DNA from: Novosphingobium sp.
GTDB taxonomy: Bacteria; Pseudomonadota; Alphaproteobacteria; Sphingomonadales; Sphingomonadaceae
Length of the DNA: 64,000 nucleotides
Direction: 5' to 3'
Assembly (NCBI RefSeq): GCF_030696665.1
Contig: NZ_JAUYRV010000046.1
Coordinates: 434,001 to 498,000, forward strand
Shown here one piece after another: positions 34,681-44,299 of the stretch. The notes beneath the pieces were generated by a model that did not search any database, had not been told where the DNA came from, and saw only the letters and a list, made by a program, of their open reading frames with translations. Each line of letters begins with the position of its first letter. Position 1 is the first letter of the stretch. The position numbers and the translations under genes are program-made.

Positions 34681-35832
34681 GTGCGACGCCTGACGCTTGC
34701 CCCGCGCACGGACTGGCAGGCAAAAGTCGCCGACCTCGGCCTGCTGTGGCACAGCGACGCTGACGGCCCCTACTGGGACGAGAGCGCAGCCTATGCGTTC
34801 TCGCTGGCGCAGATCGAAACGATCGAAGACGCGACCGAAGCCGTCCACAAGCTCTATATCGAAGCCGCTGAAGTCATCGTCCGCGATGATGTGCTGATGG
34901 CATCGTGCGGCATTCCCGCGCACTGGCACAACGTGGTGCGCGAGGCGTGGCAGCGCCGTTCGCCCGCGCTCGACTTCGGGCGGTTCGATTTTGCGTGGGA
35001 TGGCACCGGTCAGCCCAAACTGCTCGAATACAACTGCGATACGCCCACTTCGCTGCTCGAAACCTCGATCGTCCAGTGGTTCTGGAAGGAAGAGGTGTTC
35101 CCGCAGGCCGACCAACTCAACAGCCTGCACGAAAAGCTGCTGGCGCGCTGGCAGGCCGTGGCAGGCGCACTGCCGGGGCGGCGTGTGTGGTTCACGCATG
35201 TGGCCGACGATGCACATGAAGACACGATGACCACCACGTATCTGCGCGATCTGGCGGCGCAAGCCGGGCTGGAAACGTTCGGCCTGCTGATCGACCAGAT
35301 CGGGATTGATGCAGATGGCCGCATTCTGGATCAGGACGATTTCCTGATCACCGCGCTGTTCAAACTCTATCCTTGGGAGTGGCTGGCCACTGAGCAGTTT
35401 GGAACCGCCATCCTGCCGCACATTCACGAGACCATCTGGCTGGAGCCGGTGTGGAAGATGCTGTGGAGCAACAAGGCGGTATTGACGGTGCTGTGGGACT
35501 TGTTCCCCAATCACCCCAACCTGCTACCCGCCTCGTTCTCGCCCGGCGCGGTGGGGCCGGACTATGTGGCCAAGCCGGTGCTGGCGCGTGAGGGGGCGAA
35601 CATTGAGGTCGTCTCGAACGGCACGGTTCTGGCGCGGTCGGAAGGCAAGTATGACGCCAGCCGCATGGTGTTCCAGCAGCGCTATCCGCTCAAGGATTTC
35701 GGCTGCGGCTACCCGGTGCTGGGCAGCTGGATCGTTGCGGGCGAGGCCGCTGGACTAGGCATCCGCGAGGATGGCCTGATCACGGGCAACCGCGCCCGCT
35801 TTGTCCCCCACGTGATCATGGAGGAAGCATGA
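34681..35832 (+). CDS. Glutathionylspermidine synthase-like ATP-grasp enzyme (YgiC/YjfC-like)
   Basis: 383 residues starting at GTG 34681. LLEYNCDTPTSLLETS, AKPVLAREGANIEVVS and the terminal ITGNRARFVPHVI are the substrate and ATP-grasp motifs of the glutathionylspermidine synthase C-terminal family. No amidase domain is present, as in YgiC/YjfC. Such proteins are expected to form an amide bond with ATP, but E. coli YgiC has not been shown to make glutathionylspermidine. The substrate is unknown. Its stop overlaps the ion-channel start as ATGA. Confidence 0.85.
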   Translation: MRRLTLAPRTDWQAKVADLGLLWHSDADGPYWDESAAYAFSLAQIETIEDATEAVHKLYIEAAEVIVRDDVLMASCGIPAHWHNVVREAWQRRSPALDFGRFDFAWDGTGQPKLLEYNCDTPTSLLETSIVQWFWKEEVFPQADQLNSLHEKLLARWQAVAGALPGRRVWFTHVADDAHEDTMTTTYLRDLAAQAGLETFGLLIDQIGIDADGRILDQDDFLITALFKLYPWEWLATEQFGTAILPHIHETIWLEPVWKMLWSNKAVLTVLWDLFPNHPNLLPASFSPGAVGPDYVAKPVLAREGANIEVVSNGTVLARSEGKYDASRMVFQQRYPLKDFGCGYPVLGSWIVAGEAAGLGIREDGLITGNRARFVPHVIMEEA

Positions 35833-36200
35833 AAAACCTGCGCGCTGCGACCGACACGTTCCTTGAACTCGTGCTGATCTACGCCCTGCTGCTGGCTATC
35901 GCAGCGGCACTGCTGGCCCGGTTCGAAGGGCTGGACTTCATGACCGGCCTCTACTGGGCCGCGACGACGGCAACCTCGACCGGGTACGGCGACATCTCCC
36001 CAAAGACCGGCGCGGGGCAGATCGTGGCGGTATCGCTGATGCACATTTCGATCTTCCTGATCGCGCCGATGATCGTGGTCCGCCTGATCGACCGCCTCAA
36101 CGAAAACCGCGATGCCTTCACCCACGAAGAGCAATTGCACATTCTCGAAGCGCTCGGGCGGATCGAAAGCCGGCTGGATCGGCTTGAACAGGGGAAATAG
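35829..36200 (+). CDS. Two-helix potassium channel-like protein
   Basis: 123 residues. An outer helix (TFLELVLIYALLLAIAAALLA), a pore loop with the selectivity sequence ATTATSTGYGDISP and an inner helix (VSLMHISIFLIAPMIVV) make a minimal Kir/KcsA-like subunit. The C-terminal cytoplasmic helix (HEEQLHILEALGRIESRLDRLEQ) predicts a coiled coil. Translational coupling to the ATP-grasp gene suggests a shared task, possibly membrane stress response; that is inferred from co-occurrence. Confidence 0.88.
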   Translation: MKNLRAATDTFLELVLIYALLLAIAAALLARFEGLDFMTGLYWAATTATSTGYGDISPKTGAGQIVAVSLMHISIFLIAPMIVVRLIDRLNENRDAFTHEEQLHILEALGRIESRLDRLEQGK

Positions 36201-36212
36201 TCCCCCTGCCCC

Positions 36213-37817
36213 TCAGTCCAGCGCCTCGGCAATCAGTTTGCGCGTGTTGTCAACGCCGTAGAGCGCGATGAAACTGCCCATGCGCGGCCCTGCGCTGGAA
36301 CCCAGCAGCGTTTCATAGAGGCATTTGAACCAGTCGCGCAGCTGTTCGAAGCCGTAGTGCGGATCTTTGCCGATCTCGTAGACGATGTTCTGCAGTTCTT
36401 CCGCCGTCGCGTCGTCTGACGTGCCCGCCAATTCCTCGTCGAGTGCGGCCAGAGCCTGTGCTTCGTTGCTCTCCGGCTTGCGGCGCTGCAGCGTGGGCGC
36501 GATGAAATCGCGGTTGTAGGCGAGCGCGCGGGTGACCAGGCCGTCGAGCGCTGGGTGCGCCGCGGCGTCTGCGTTCTCCACGTAATTGCCGAGGTAGGAC
36601 CAGACCTGCTCACGTGTGGCCGACGCGCCAAGCACGCCTACGAGGTTGAGCAAGAGGCCGTAAGTGACCGGCAGGCTGTCACCCTCGCCGCCTTGGTAGC
36701 CGTTGGTGCGCAGCAAGTGCCAGACCGGATTGCCCAACTGCTGCTCGACCGGCTGTGCGGGCAGCTTTTCGCGGAACTGCCAGTATTCATCGACCGCGCG
36801 CGGGATGATGCCGACGTGGAGCGACTTGGCGCTCTTGGGTTCGCGGAACAGGTAGAAGCCGAGCGATTCCTCGCTGCCGTATTCGAGCCACTGCTCGATG
36901 GTCAGGCCATTGCCCTTGGACTTGGAGATCTTCTCGCCCTTCTCATCGAGGAAGAGTTCGTAGATCAGGCCTTCGGGGCGATGGCCGCCCAGCACGCGGG
37001 CGATCTTGCCCGATTGGGTGACGCTGTCGGTCAAATCCTTGCCGCACATTTCGTAGTCCACGCCCAGCGCAACCCAGCGCATCGCCCAATCGACCTTCCA
37101 CTGCAGCTTGGACCAGCCGCCCAGCACGGTGTGTTCGATGGTCTCGCCATTGCTGTCGGTGAAACGGACGATCCCGGCTTCGGCGTCCACCACTTCGACC
37201 GGCACCTGCAGCACTTCGCCCGTGGTGGGCGAGACCGGGAGGACCGGCGAATAGGTCTTGCGGCGCTCCTCGCGCAAGGTGGGGAGCATGATGTCCATGA
37301 TCGCCTGCCAGTTGCGCAGCACGTTCTTCAACGCATCGTCAAAGACGCCGGCGTTATAGCGGTCCGAGGCCGAGACGAATTCGTAATCGAAACCGAAGCG
37401 ATCCAGAAACGCGCGCAGCATCGCATTGTTGTGGTGGGCGAAGCTTTCGAACTTCTCGAACGGATCGGGAATGCGGCTGAGCGGGTGGCCGAGGTGCGCA
37501 TCGAGCACCGCCTTGTTGGGCACGTTGTCGGGCACCTTGCGCAACCCGTCCATGTCATCCGAGAAAGCGACGAGGCGTGTGGGATGACCGCCTGTGAGCA
37601 CTTCATAGGCGCGGCGCACGAAGGTGGTGCGCAGCACTTCCTGAAACGTGCCGATGTGCGGCAGGCCCGAGGGGCCGTAGCCGGTTTCGAACAGCACGGG
37701 CACCAGTTCGCCAGAGGCATCGCGTTTGCCGCCCGGGAAGCGCTTGATGAGCTTGCGGGCTTCCTCGAAGGGCCATGCCTTGGAGGTTTGGGCGGCGGTG
37801 TGGATGGCATCTGTCAT
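36213..37817 (-). CDS. lysS: Lysyl-tRNA synthetase, class I
   Basis: 534 residues. Class I signatures: TGYGPSGLPHIGTFQ (HIGH-type) and GEKISKSKGNGL (KMSKS-type), with CGKDLTDSVTQSGKI. This is the archaeal-type LysRS also found in alphaproteobacteria, unrelated to class II LysS/LysU. It charges tRNA-Lys. Length agrees with the family; the start at 37817 is the first methionine of the ORF. Convergent with the channel gene, 12 bases apart. Some databases name it lysK. Confidence 0.95.
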   Translation of the reverse strand: MTDAIHTAAQTSKAWPFEEARKLIKRFPGGKRDASGELVPVLFETGYGPSGLPHIGTFQEVLRTTFVRRAYEVLTGGHPTRLVAFSDDMDGLRKVPDNVPNKAVLDAHLGHPLSRIPDPFEKFESFAHHNNAMLRAFLDRFGFDYEFVSASDRYNAGVFDDALKNVLRNWQAIMDIMLPTLREERRKTYSPVLPVSPTTGEVLQVPVEVVDAEAGIVRFTDSNGETIEHTVLGGWSKLQWKVDWAMRWVALGVDYEMCGKDLTDSVTQSGKIARVLGGHRPEGLIYELFLDEKGEKISKSKGNGLTIEQWLEYGSEESLGFYLFREPKSAKSLHVGIIPRAVDEYWQFREKLPAQPVEQQLGNPVWHLLRTNGYQGGEGDSLPVTYGLLLNLVGVLGASATREQVWSYLGNYVENADAAAHPALDGLVTRALAYNRDFIAPTLQRRKPESNEAQALAALDEELAGTSDDATAEELQNIVYEIGKDPHYGFEQLRDWFKCLYETLLGSSAGPRMGSFIALYGVDNTRKLIAEALD

Positions 37818-38133
37818 AGTGCCCGCCCTTTTGCGCGGCTGTTCAGGTTTCGCAAGCGAAAGCTGAAGGGGTTTACGGGGTTTACACAGTCCTGAGAGAA
37901 AGAGTCATGCCCCAGGTGGGGTGGGATTTGGCGCGTTTAAGCGCGACCCCCGGTCAAGCCCGGGGTGACGAATGTGTGGGGGTGTGGGGCGGCAGTCAGC
38001 AGCATTTTCGCTGCCTATCATAAGCCCTGCCCTGTAGGAAAACGCCGAAAAGGCGGGGCCGCGCTCACGCGGTCCCGCCGTTCCGTGGAGGTGCTTCTGA
38101 GGGGAGGCAATCCTCAGAAGCGAGAAGTCATGC
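37818..38133. other. 316-bp non-coding region upstream of lysS and downstream of flagellin
   Basis: Both flanking genes are on the minus strand, so this contains the lysS promoter and the end of the flagellin transcript. It includes a CCCCGG-N6-CCGGGG hairpin (37948-37965) in the context acccccggtcaagcccgggg, of a type common as an interspersed repeat, and the flagellin terminator at 38048-38080. No coding potential or RNA gene was recognised. Confidence 0.7.
38048..38080 (-). terminator. Intrinsic terminator of the flagellin gene
   Basis: Twelve-pair stem between 38052-38063 and 38068-38079 with one G-U-type pair and a 4-nt loop. Read on the minus strand the stem is followed by a TTTT run, about 55 bases past the flagellin stop (38134). 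Strong candidate. Confidence 0.88.
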
Positions 38134-39027
38134 TTACTTCAGCAGCGACAGGACGTTCTGCTGGGCCTGATTGGCCTGCGCGATCATCGCCGTCGACGCC
38201 TGCGACAGGATCTGCGCCTTGGCCATCTGCGTGGTTTCTGCGGAGTAGTCCGTATCCAGAATGCGCGAGCGGGCGTCCGAGAGGTTCGTGACGTTATCGT
38301 TGAGGTTGTTGATCACCGATTCAAGGCGGTTCTGGCCTGCACCGAGGCCAGCGCGAGTAGCACTGACAGCAGCCAAAGCATCGTCGACATTGGTAATGGT
38401 GGCTGTGGCGTTCGTGGTGCCGCTGCCGTCTCCCGCAACGGTGTCATTGACCTTGAGCGACTGCGTACCGGCTGCCGTGTAGGCAGTATTGCTTGTGCCA
38501 AACAGCACGTCGCCATCGAAGGCCACGCTGACAAGCGTCACGGTATCGTTGGTTTCAGCACCGGTCTGGATCACGAATTCGAGATTATCTGCGGCGACCG
38601 GCGCTGTTTCCACTGTGAACAGATCGTTGCCGTTGAACTTGGTCTTGGTCAGAACTTCGCTGACCTGGCTGGTGAGGTTTTCCACTTCCGACTGCATCGC
38701 GTCACGGTCAGAGCCCTGATAGGTGCCCGATGCGGCCTGTACGGCGAGTTCGCGGATGCGCTGCAGCATCGCGGTGACTTCATTGAGCGCGCCATCGGCG
38801 GTCTGGGCAAGGCTGATACCGTCGTTCGCGTTACGCACGCCCTGACTCATGCCCTTGATTTGCGAGGTCATGGTGGTGGTGATCGCAAGGCCCGCCGCGT
38901 CGTCCTTGGCACCGTTGATGCGCTTGCCGGTCGACAGGCGTTCCATTGCAACGCCGAGCATCTTGTTCGCTGAATTTGAAGCGTTGGTCGCACGGACCGC
39001 GCTGATATTGGTGTTGATGACTGCCAT
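38134..39027 (-). CDS. fliC: Flagellin
   Basis: 297 residues. The N-terminal D0/D1 region begins [20 protein letters not shown] and continues [20 protein letters not shown]; the C-terminal helix is [20 protein letters not shown] through QQNVLSLLK. The central variable domain is short, so this is a compact flagellin as in other alphaproteobacteria. Secreted by the flagellar type III apparatus and polymerised into filament. The ATG at 39027 has GGAGAATGGGAA upstream; the 28-residue ORF extension is rejected. No other flagellar gene is in the window. Confidence 0.93.
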   Translation of the reverse strand: MAVINTNISAVRATNASNSANKMLGVAMERLSTGKRINGAKDDAAGLAITTTMTSQIKGMSQGVRNANDGISLAQTADGALNEVTAMLQRIRELAVQAASGTYQGSDRDAMQSEVENLTSQVSEVLTKTKFNGNDLFTVETAPVAADNLEFVIQTGAETNDTVTLVSVAFDGDVLFGTSNTAYTAAGTQSLKVNDTVAGDGSGTTNATATITNVDDALAAVSATRAGLGAGQNRLESVINNLNDNVTNLSDARSRILDTDYSAETTQMAKAQILSQASTAMIAQANQAQQNVLSLLK

Positions 39028-39201
39028 TTCCCATTCTCCACTATGGGCCGAAGCGGGCATAAGCCGCGTCGGTAAAAGGTTCCCAGCGAGAAGGACGGAT
39101 GCTGCGCACAAAGTTTAAGGGGGCTGGTTAATCCGCGTGCAGGATTCTTTTGAGCCGGTTCAGGCTTGCCGCGTGTTCCATTCCTGTTCTAACGGTTGTG
39201 C

Positions 39202-41937
39202 GTGACCGAAATCCCCGCCCTTGTACACCCAGCCATGTCGCTTCCGGCGATTCATGCCAGCCACGGCGGGTGCTGGCTGCGCGACGGATTCTCCACGCGC
39301 GGGGTGAGCAAGGGCGATGCGATTGTCGCGGCAGCCGATACGCCGCTGCTGATGCTGAACGCGCCACTGGTGGCCAGCCGTCTGGGCTATCCCGATCTGT
39401 CGGGGCTGGATCTGCTCGAACTGTTTGCGTTCATCCATCCGGCAAAGTTCATGGTGCCAACGCCCAAAGGGTTGGCCCACACGCTTGATCTGCCTGAACC
39501 TGTGGGCGACGATGCGGTGCCATTGCTGCTGCAACAGGCCGCCGAAGCCTTGCTGGCAACATGCGAGCGCGATGACTGGGCCGAGCGTGAAGGCGCATGG
39601 ACAGCCCTGCAATCGCTGATACGCATGCGCTGGCCGTGGGCAACACTGCTGACACCACGCATCAAAAAGCCGCAACGCGCCGAACGCTGGCTGTTTACGC
39701 GCCTGCCCGAATGGGAAGAGACAGCGGACCGCCCGCAACCCGCCCAAGTTGTGCTCGCAGACGATGCCGTGGTGGCGCGTCTGGCAGAATTGACGGGCGC
39801 GGATGCGGAAAGCCGGCCCGCACAACAGGCCTATGCGCGTGAGGCGGGGCGGATGTTTGCGCCGCGCCGGGATCAACGCCAGCCGCACGTGGTGCTGGCG
39901 CAGGCGGGGACCGGGACGGGCAAGACGTTCGGCTATCTCGCACCGGCCTCGTTATGGGCAGAGCAATCGGGCGGAACGGTGTGGGTATCGACCTATACCA
40001 AGGCGTTGCAGCGCCAATTGCGGCGCGAAAGCCGTCGCGCCTTTCCCGCAGAGCGGAATGGCAAACCGCCGGTGGTGGTGCGCAAGGGGCGCGAAAACTA
40101 CCTTTGCCTGCTGAACCTTGAGGATGCGCTGCAAGGCGGGTTCGGAGGACGGGCGGCGGTGCTGGCACAGTTGGTGGCGCGGTGGGCAGTGTTCAGCCAG
40201 GATGGCGACATGGTGGGCGGCGATTTGCCGGGCTGGCTGGGCACACTGTTCCGCAAGCGCGGGATCGCGGCACTGACCGACCAGCGGGGCGAATGCGTCT
40301 ATGCCGGGTGCCCGCATTACCGGAAGTGCTTTATCGAGCGCGCGGCACGGGCCTCTGCCGATGCGGAACTGGTGATCGCCAATCACGCGCTGGTGATGGT
40401 CAATGCGGCGCGCGGGCGCGATGCAGCACAGCGGCCAACGCGGATCGTGTTCGACGAAGGCCATCACGTGTTTGAGGCTGCGGACTCAACGTTTTCGGCA
40501 GCCATTACCGGGGCGGAAACAATTGAACTGCGCCGCTGGGTAATCGGGCCGGAGGGCAAATCGCGCGGACGACGGCGCGGGCTTTCGGCTCGGCTGGCCG
40601 ATGTGGCGAGTTATGACGAGGAAGGCGAGCGAGCGATTGCGCAGGCGCGCACGGCGGCAGAAGCCCTGCCCTCTGAAGGCTGGCTGGCGCGGGTGGTGGA
40701 ACGCACGCCTTCAGGGCCGATGGAAGAACTGCTCTGCGCAGCACGGGCGCTCGCCTATGCGCGGGACGAAAGCGGCGGGCAGGAAGCGGGCTACGGCCTT
40801 GAGACCGAGATTGCACAGTTGGACGGCGCATTTATCGAAGTCTCCGGCCGTGCGCAGGAAGCTCTGGAGGCTTTGCGCAAGCCGCTGGTGCGGCTGGGGC
40901 TACGGCTGGAGGCCCTGATCGAGGATGGGCCGGACTGGCTCGATGGCACTGCACGCGCGCGGATCGAGGGTGCGCGCGGGGCGATTGGCTGGCGCAGCGA
41001 TCTGATCGCCGGGTGGATCGCGCTGCTGGCGCGCCTGGGCGGGCCAGGCGATCCTGACTTTGTAGACTGGATTGCGGTGGAGCGTTCGGACGGGCGCGAG
41101 TGGGACGTGGGGCTGCACCGGCATTACCTTGATCCGATGAAGCCCTTCGCCGAAAGCGTGCTTGCGCCTTCGCATGGGGTGATGATGACGTCTGCCACAT
41201 TGCGCGATGGCGAGGACTGGTCGAGCGCAGTGACACGCAGCGGCGCGCCGCATCTTGACGTGAATCCGCGATTGTTCGGTGCGGACAGTCCGTTCGACTA
41301 CGCCAATCAGGCCGAAGTGCTGATTGTAACCGATGTGCCGAAGGGCGACATTCCGGCGCTGGCAGCGGCCTATGGACGGTTGATCGAGGCTTCGGGCGGC
41401 GGCGCGCTGGGGCTGTTTACCGCAATCCGGCGGCTGCGCGCGGTCTATGGCCGGATTGCCGACCGACTGGCACGCAACGGGCTGCCCTTGTTTGCGCAGC
41501 ACGTCGATCCGATCGATACCGGCACGCTGGTGGACATCTTCCGCGATGATCCGCGTGCATCGCTTCTGGGCACCGATGCGCTGCGCGATGGGGTCGATGT
41601 GCCGGGCCACTCACTGCGGCTGGTGGTGATGGAGCAGGTGCCGTGGCCCAAACCTTCGATCCTGCACCGGGCGCGGCGACTGGCGGGCGGCGGCGCTGTA
41701 TACGATGATCGCATTATCCGCGCGCGGCTGGCGCAGGCCTTCGGGCGACTGATTCGTTCGGCCGGAGACAAAGGGCATTTTGTGGTGCTGTCCTCCGCTT
41801 TCCCATCACGGCTGCTATCAGCTTTCCCGGCAGGCACCCCGATCCGGCGCGTTACACTTGATGCGGCTTTACAAAGCGTGGGCAGCGGTGTTTCTGGGAA
41901 CGCGGACGCAACCAAGCGTCACGAGGGGATTTCGTGA
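39202..41937 (+). CDS. DinG/XPD-like ATP-dependent DNA helicase
   Basis: 911 residues. Walker A AQAGTGTGKTFGYL, Walker B IVFDEGHHVFE, a four-cysteine iron-sulfur cluster site (NYLCLLN, then GECVYAGCPHYRKC), and C-terminal helicase motifs SFPSRLLSAF and DGVDVPGHSLRLVV. This is the superfamily-2 5'-3' helicase type DinG/XPD. It has a 220-residue N-terminal extension before the ATPase domain that I do not recognise. Likely in DNA repair or in resolving R-loops. I chose GTG at 39202, two codons after a TTG. It overlaps the phosphatase gene by 4 bp (GTGA). Confidence 0.88.
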   Translation: MTEIPALVHPAMSLPAIHASHGGCWLRDGFSTRGVSKGDAIVAAADTPLLMLNAPLVASRLGYPDLSGLDLLELFAFIHPAKFMVPTPKGLAHTLDLPEPVGDDAVPLLLQQAAEALLATCERDDWAEREGAWTALQSLIRMRWPWATLLTPRIKKPQRAERWLFTRLPEWEETADRPQPAQVVLADDAVVARLAELTGADAESRPAQQAYAREAGRMFAPRRDQRQPHVVLAQAGTGTGKTFGYLAPASLWAEQSGGTVWVSTYTKALQRQLRRESRRAFPAERNGKPPVVVRKGRENYLCLLNLEDALQGGFGGRAAVLAQLVARWAVFSQDGDMVGGDLPGWLGTLFRKRGIAALTDQRGECVYAGCPHYRKCFIERAARASADAELVIANHALVMVNAARGRDAAQRPTRIVFDEGHHVFEAADSTFSAAITGAETIELRRWVIGPEGKSRGRRRGLSARLADVASYDEEGERAIAQARTAAEALPSEGWLARVVERTPSGPMEELLCAARALAYARDESGGQEAGYGLETEIAQLDGAFIEVSGRAQEALEALRKPLVRLGLRLEALIEDGPDWLDGTARARIEGARGAIGWRSDLIAGWIALLARLGGPGDPDFVDWIAVERSDGREWDVGLHRHYLDPMKPFAESVLAPSHGVMMTSATLRDGEDWSSAVTRSGAPHLDVNPRLFGADSPFDYANQAEVLIVTDVPKGDIPALAAAYGRLIEASGGGALGLFTAIRRLRAVYGRIADRLARNGLPLFAQHVDPIDTGTLVDIFRDDPRASLLGTDALRDGVDVPGHSLRLVVMEQVPWPKPSILHRARRLAGGGAVYDDRIIRARLAQAFGRLIRSAGDKGHFVVLSSAFPSRLLSAFPAGTPIRRVTLDAALQSVGSGVSGNADATKRHEGIS

Positions 41938-42479
41938 AAACACTGGCCCTGTTCCGCCATGCCAAATCGGACTGGAGCGACGCGCGCGCGCGCGATTTCG
42001 ACCGCCCACTGAACGCGCGCGGACAGCGGGGGGCGCAGGCGATGGGTGGTTATATCCGGGAAACCGGGCGCACGTTCGACCGCATGATCGCCAGCCCCGC
42101 CGTGCGCGCGGCCGAGACCGTTGAAGAGGCAAGCAAGGCGTGGAAATGCACTTTCAAGGTCGAATGGGACCGGCGCATCTACCTTGCCAGCTCAGCCACG
42201 TTGATCGACCTGATCAAGGAGCTTTCGGGCGATCCGGCCAGCGTGCTGATGGTAGGGCACAATCCCGGGCTGGAGGATCTGATCTTCGATCTGGTGCCTG
42301 ACGATGGGTCATCGCCCCTGCGTGACGTCGTCGAGGAGAAATTCCCGACGGCGACGTTTGCCGTGCTGGAACTGGATGTTGCGCGTTGGGCCGACGTTTC
42401 AGAAGGCTGCGCGCGACTGGTGGAGATCAAGCGACCGCGCGATCTGGACCCGGCGCTGGGTCCGCAACTGATCGACTAA
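41934..42479 (+). CDS. Histidine phosphatase family protein (SixA-like)
   Basis: 181 residues of the branch-1 histidine phosphatase superfamily. LALFRHAKSDWSD has the RHG-type catalytic motif with His and Arg, MIASPAVRAAETVEEA follows, and LMVGHNPGLEDLI contains the second catalytic His. SixA dephosphorylates phospho-His in signalling proteins; the substrate here is unknown. Start is GTG at 41934, overlapping the helicase stop (GTGA), hence probably co-translated. Confidence 0.87.
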   Translation: MKTLALFRHAKSDWSDARARDFDRPLNARGQRGAQAMGGYIRETGRTFDRMIASPAVRAAETVEEASKAWKCTFKVEWDRRIYLASSATLIDLIKELSGDPASVLMVGHNPGLEDLIFDLVPDDGSSPLRDVVEEKFPTATFAVLELDVARWADVSEGCARLVEIKRPRDLDPALGPQLID

Positions 42480-42865
42480 TCGAGTGCCACGGCCAATCGG
42501 TCGCGGATACCTTGCAGGAATTCAATGAGCGGAGCGGCGGATTCTACCGGCGCGGGGCGCTCTTCATGCTGCTGGTCGGCTTTGACTATTGTGGTTTTGC
42601 CGCCGCCGAGCGCCTGCTTGGCACCTTTGATTGTGTACCCTTCGTGGTGGAGCAACCGGTCTATCCGAGAGATCAGCGCGACATCTTCGGGGCGATAATA
42701 GCGTCGCCCTCCTGCCCGCGTCAGCGGACGCAGCAGGGGAAATTGCTCTTCCCAATAGCGTAGAACATGCTGCCGAATGCCCAACGCCTTCGCCACTTCG
42801 CCAATGGTGCGCAAAGCACCTGGTTCTTTGCCATCGGCAGAGCGGGGAAGGTTGGTTTTTTCCAT
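42476..42865 (-). CDS. MerR family transcriptional regulator
   Basis: 129 residues. RTIGEVAKALGIRQHVLRYWEEQFPLLRPLTRAGGRRYYRPEDVALISRI is a MerR DNA-binding domain. The C-terminal part is short with no Cys ligands, so it is not a metal sensor of the MerR type. It follows ihfA by 23 bp in the same orientation, an arrangement conserved in alphaproteobacteria. Target genes cannot be predicted. Start at 42865 chosen over an ATG nine codons upstream, which lies at the ihfA stop. Confidence 0.88.
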   Translation of the reverse strand: MEKTNLPRSADGKEPGALRTIGEVAKALGIRQHVLRYWEEQFPLLRPLTRAGGRRYYRPEDVALISRIDRLLHHEGYTIKGAKQALGGGKTTIVKADQQHEERPAPVESAAPLIEFLQGIRDRLAVALD

Positions 42866-42888
42866 AGGCGCTGGTTCTTGCAGGGTGA

Positions 42889-43185
42889 TCAAACCTGGCC
42901 GATGCGATCCTTTAGCATCTGGCTGGCGCGGAAGCTGAGAACGCGGCGTGGCGTAATTGGCACTTCAACGCCAGTCTTGGGATTGCGGCCCACGCGCTCT
43001 GCCTTGTCACGCAGCAGGAACGTGCCGAAGCCCGAAATCTTGACGTTTTCGCCTTCAGCAAGCGCTTCGCACATGTGTTGCAGGATGGATTCAACCATCT
43101 CCAACGAATCTGCCCGCGACAGGCCGACACGACGATTAATGCTTTCTGCAAGATCCGCGCGCGTCAATGTACCAACAGACCGCAT
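42889..43185 (-). CDS. ihfA: Integration host factor subunit alpha
   Basis: 98 residues, exactly IHF-alpha size. [22 protein letters not shown], then [25 protein letters not shown] (beta-arm with the Pro-Lys-Thr-Gly region that intercalates DNA) and [15 protein letters not shown]. It pairs with IhfB to bend DNA sharply at specific sites. Start at 43185 has a GGGG element upstream; the longer ORF to 43374 would overlap fabH and is rejected. Confidence 0.93.
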   Translation of the reverse strand: MRSVGTLTRADLAESINRRVGLSRADSLEMVESILQHMCEALAEGENVKISGFGTFLLRDKAERVGRNPKTGVEVPITPRRVLSFRASQMLKDRIGQV

Positions 43186-43321
43186 CCCCGATTTACCCCC
43201 CAAGAGTGACAGACAAGTGTCGGACAATAACGCGGATTCCACAGAACGCAATCCAGTGGCTTGGGGATAAGGCCCCAGCTTGTTACGTAACGACACGCAG
43301 GACAATTCACACACAGCCGAT

Positions 43322-44299
43322 TCAGACACGGACCAGACTGGCGCCCCACGTAAATCCACCGCCCATTGCCTCAAACATCACGAGTTGACCGGGCTTGATC
43401 CGTCCATCACGCACCGCCGTGTCATAGGCCAGCGGCACGGAGGCGGCGCTGGTATTGGCGTGCCGATCAACCGTGACGATGACCTTTTCCGCAGGCAGAT
43501 CAAGCTTGCGCGCGGTGGCATCGAGAATGCGGAAATTGGCCTGATGCGGCACGACCCAATCGATCTCAGCGGCGTTATGCCCTGTTGCTTCAAGCACTTC
43601 GCGCAGCACGCTGGCAAGATTGGTCACCGCGTGGCGAAACACCTCACGGCCCTTCATCCGGACTTTGCCAACTGTACCGGTGGTAGAAGGTCCACCATCG
43701 ACATAGAGCAGTTCGCTGTGCGCACCATCTGCATGGAGCCGCGTGGCGATTACACCGGGTGCCGTGGGATCGCTCTCGTCCACGTCCTGTGCTTCAAGCA
43801 CAATCGCGCCGGCACCATCACCGAAAAGAACGCATGTGGTTCGGTCTTCCCAATCAAGGATGCGGCTGAAAGTTTCCGCACCGATTACCAGCGCGCACTT
43901 GGCCATGCCTGTGCGGATCATCGAATCCGCAGTTGCCAGCGCATAGAGGAAGCCGGAGCACACCGCCGCAACGTCAAACGCGATGCCGCCATTGCAGCCC
44001 AAATTGTGCTGGACCAGCGTGGCAGTGGCCGGGAACGTCTGATCGGGCGTAGCCGTAGCAAGCACGATAAGATCGACCCGCGCCGCATCGATGCCAGCGG
44101 CTTCAAGCGCGCGGCGGGCTGCCAGAGTCGCCAAGGTTGCTGTGGTCTCACCCTCGCCCGCGATATAACGCTGGCGAATGCCGGTACGTTCGACGATCCA
44201 TTCGTCCGTAGTATCGACCATCGTCGTCATTTCAGCGTTGGTCACGCACCGCTCAGGCAAGGCCGAACCGCTGCCGCGAATGACCGCACGAATGGTCAT
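43322..44299 (-). CDS. fabH: Beta-ketoacyl-ACP synthase III
   Basis: 325 residues. Catalytic Cys114 in [12 protein letters not shown], catalytic His in [11 protein letters not shown] and Asn in [12 protein letters not shown]. It condenses acetyl-CoA (or another primer) with malonyl-ACP to start fatty-acid synthesis in the cytoplasm. Its ATG overlaps the plsX stop as ATGA, matching the usual plsX-fabH pair. Confidence 0.95.
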   Translation of the reverse strand: MTIRAVIRGSGSALPERCVTNAEMTTMVDTTDEWIVERTGIRQRYIAGEGETTATLATLAARRALEAAGIDAARVDLIVLATATPDQTFPATATLVQHNLGCNGGIAFDVAAVCSGFLYALATADSMIRTGMAKCALVIGAETFSRILDWEDRTTCVLFGDGAGAIVLEAQDVDESDPTAPGVIATRLHADGAHSELLYVDGGPSTTGTVGKVRMKGREVFRHAVTNLASVLREVLEATGHNAAEIDWVVPHQANFRILDATARKLDLPAEKVIVTVDRHANTSAASVPLAYDTAVRDGRIKPGQLVMFEAMGGGFTWGASLVRV

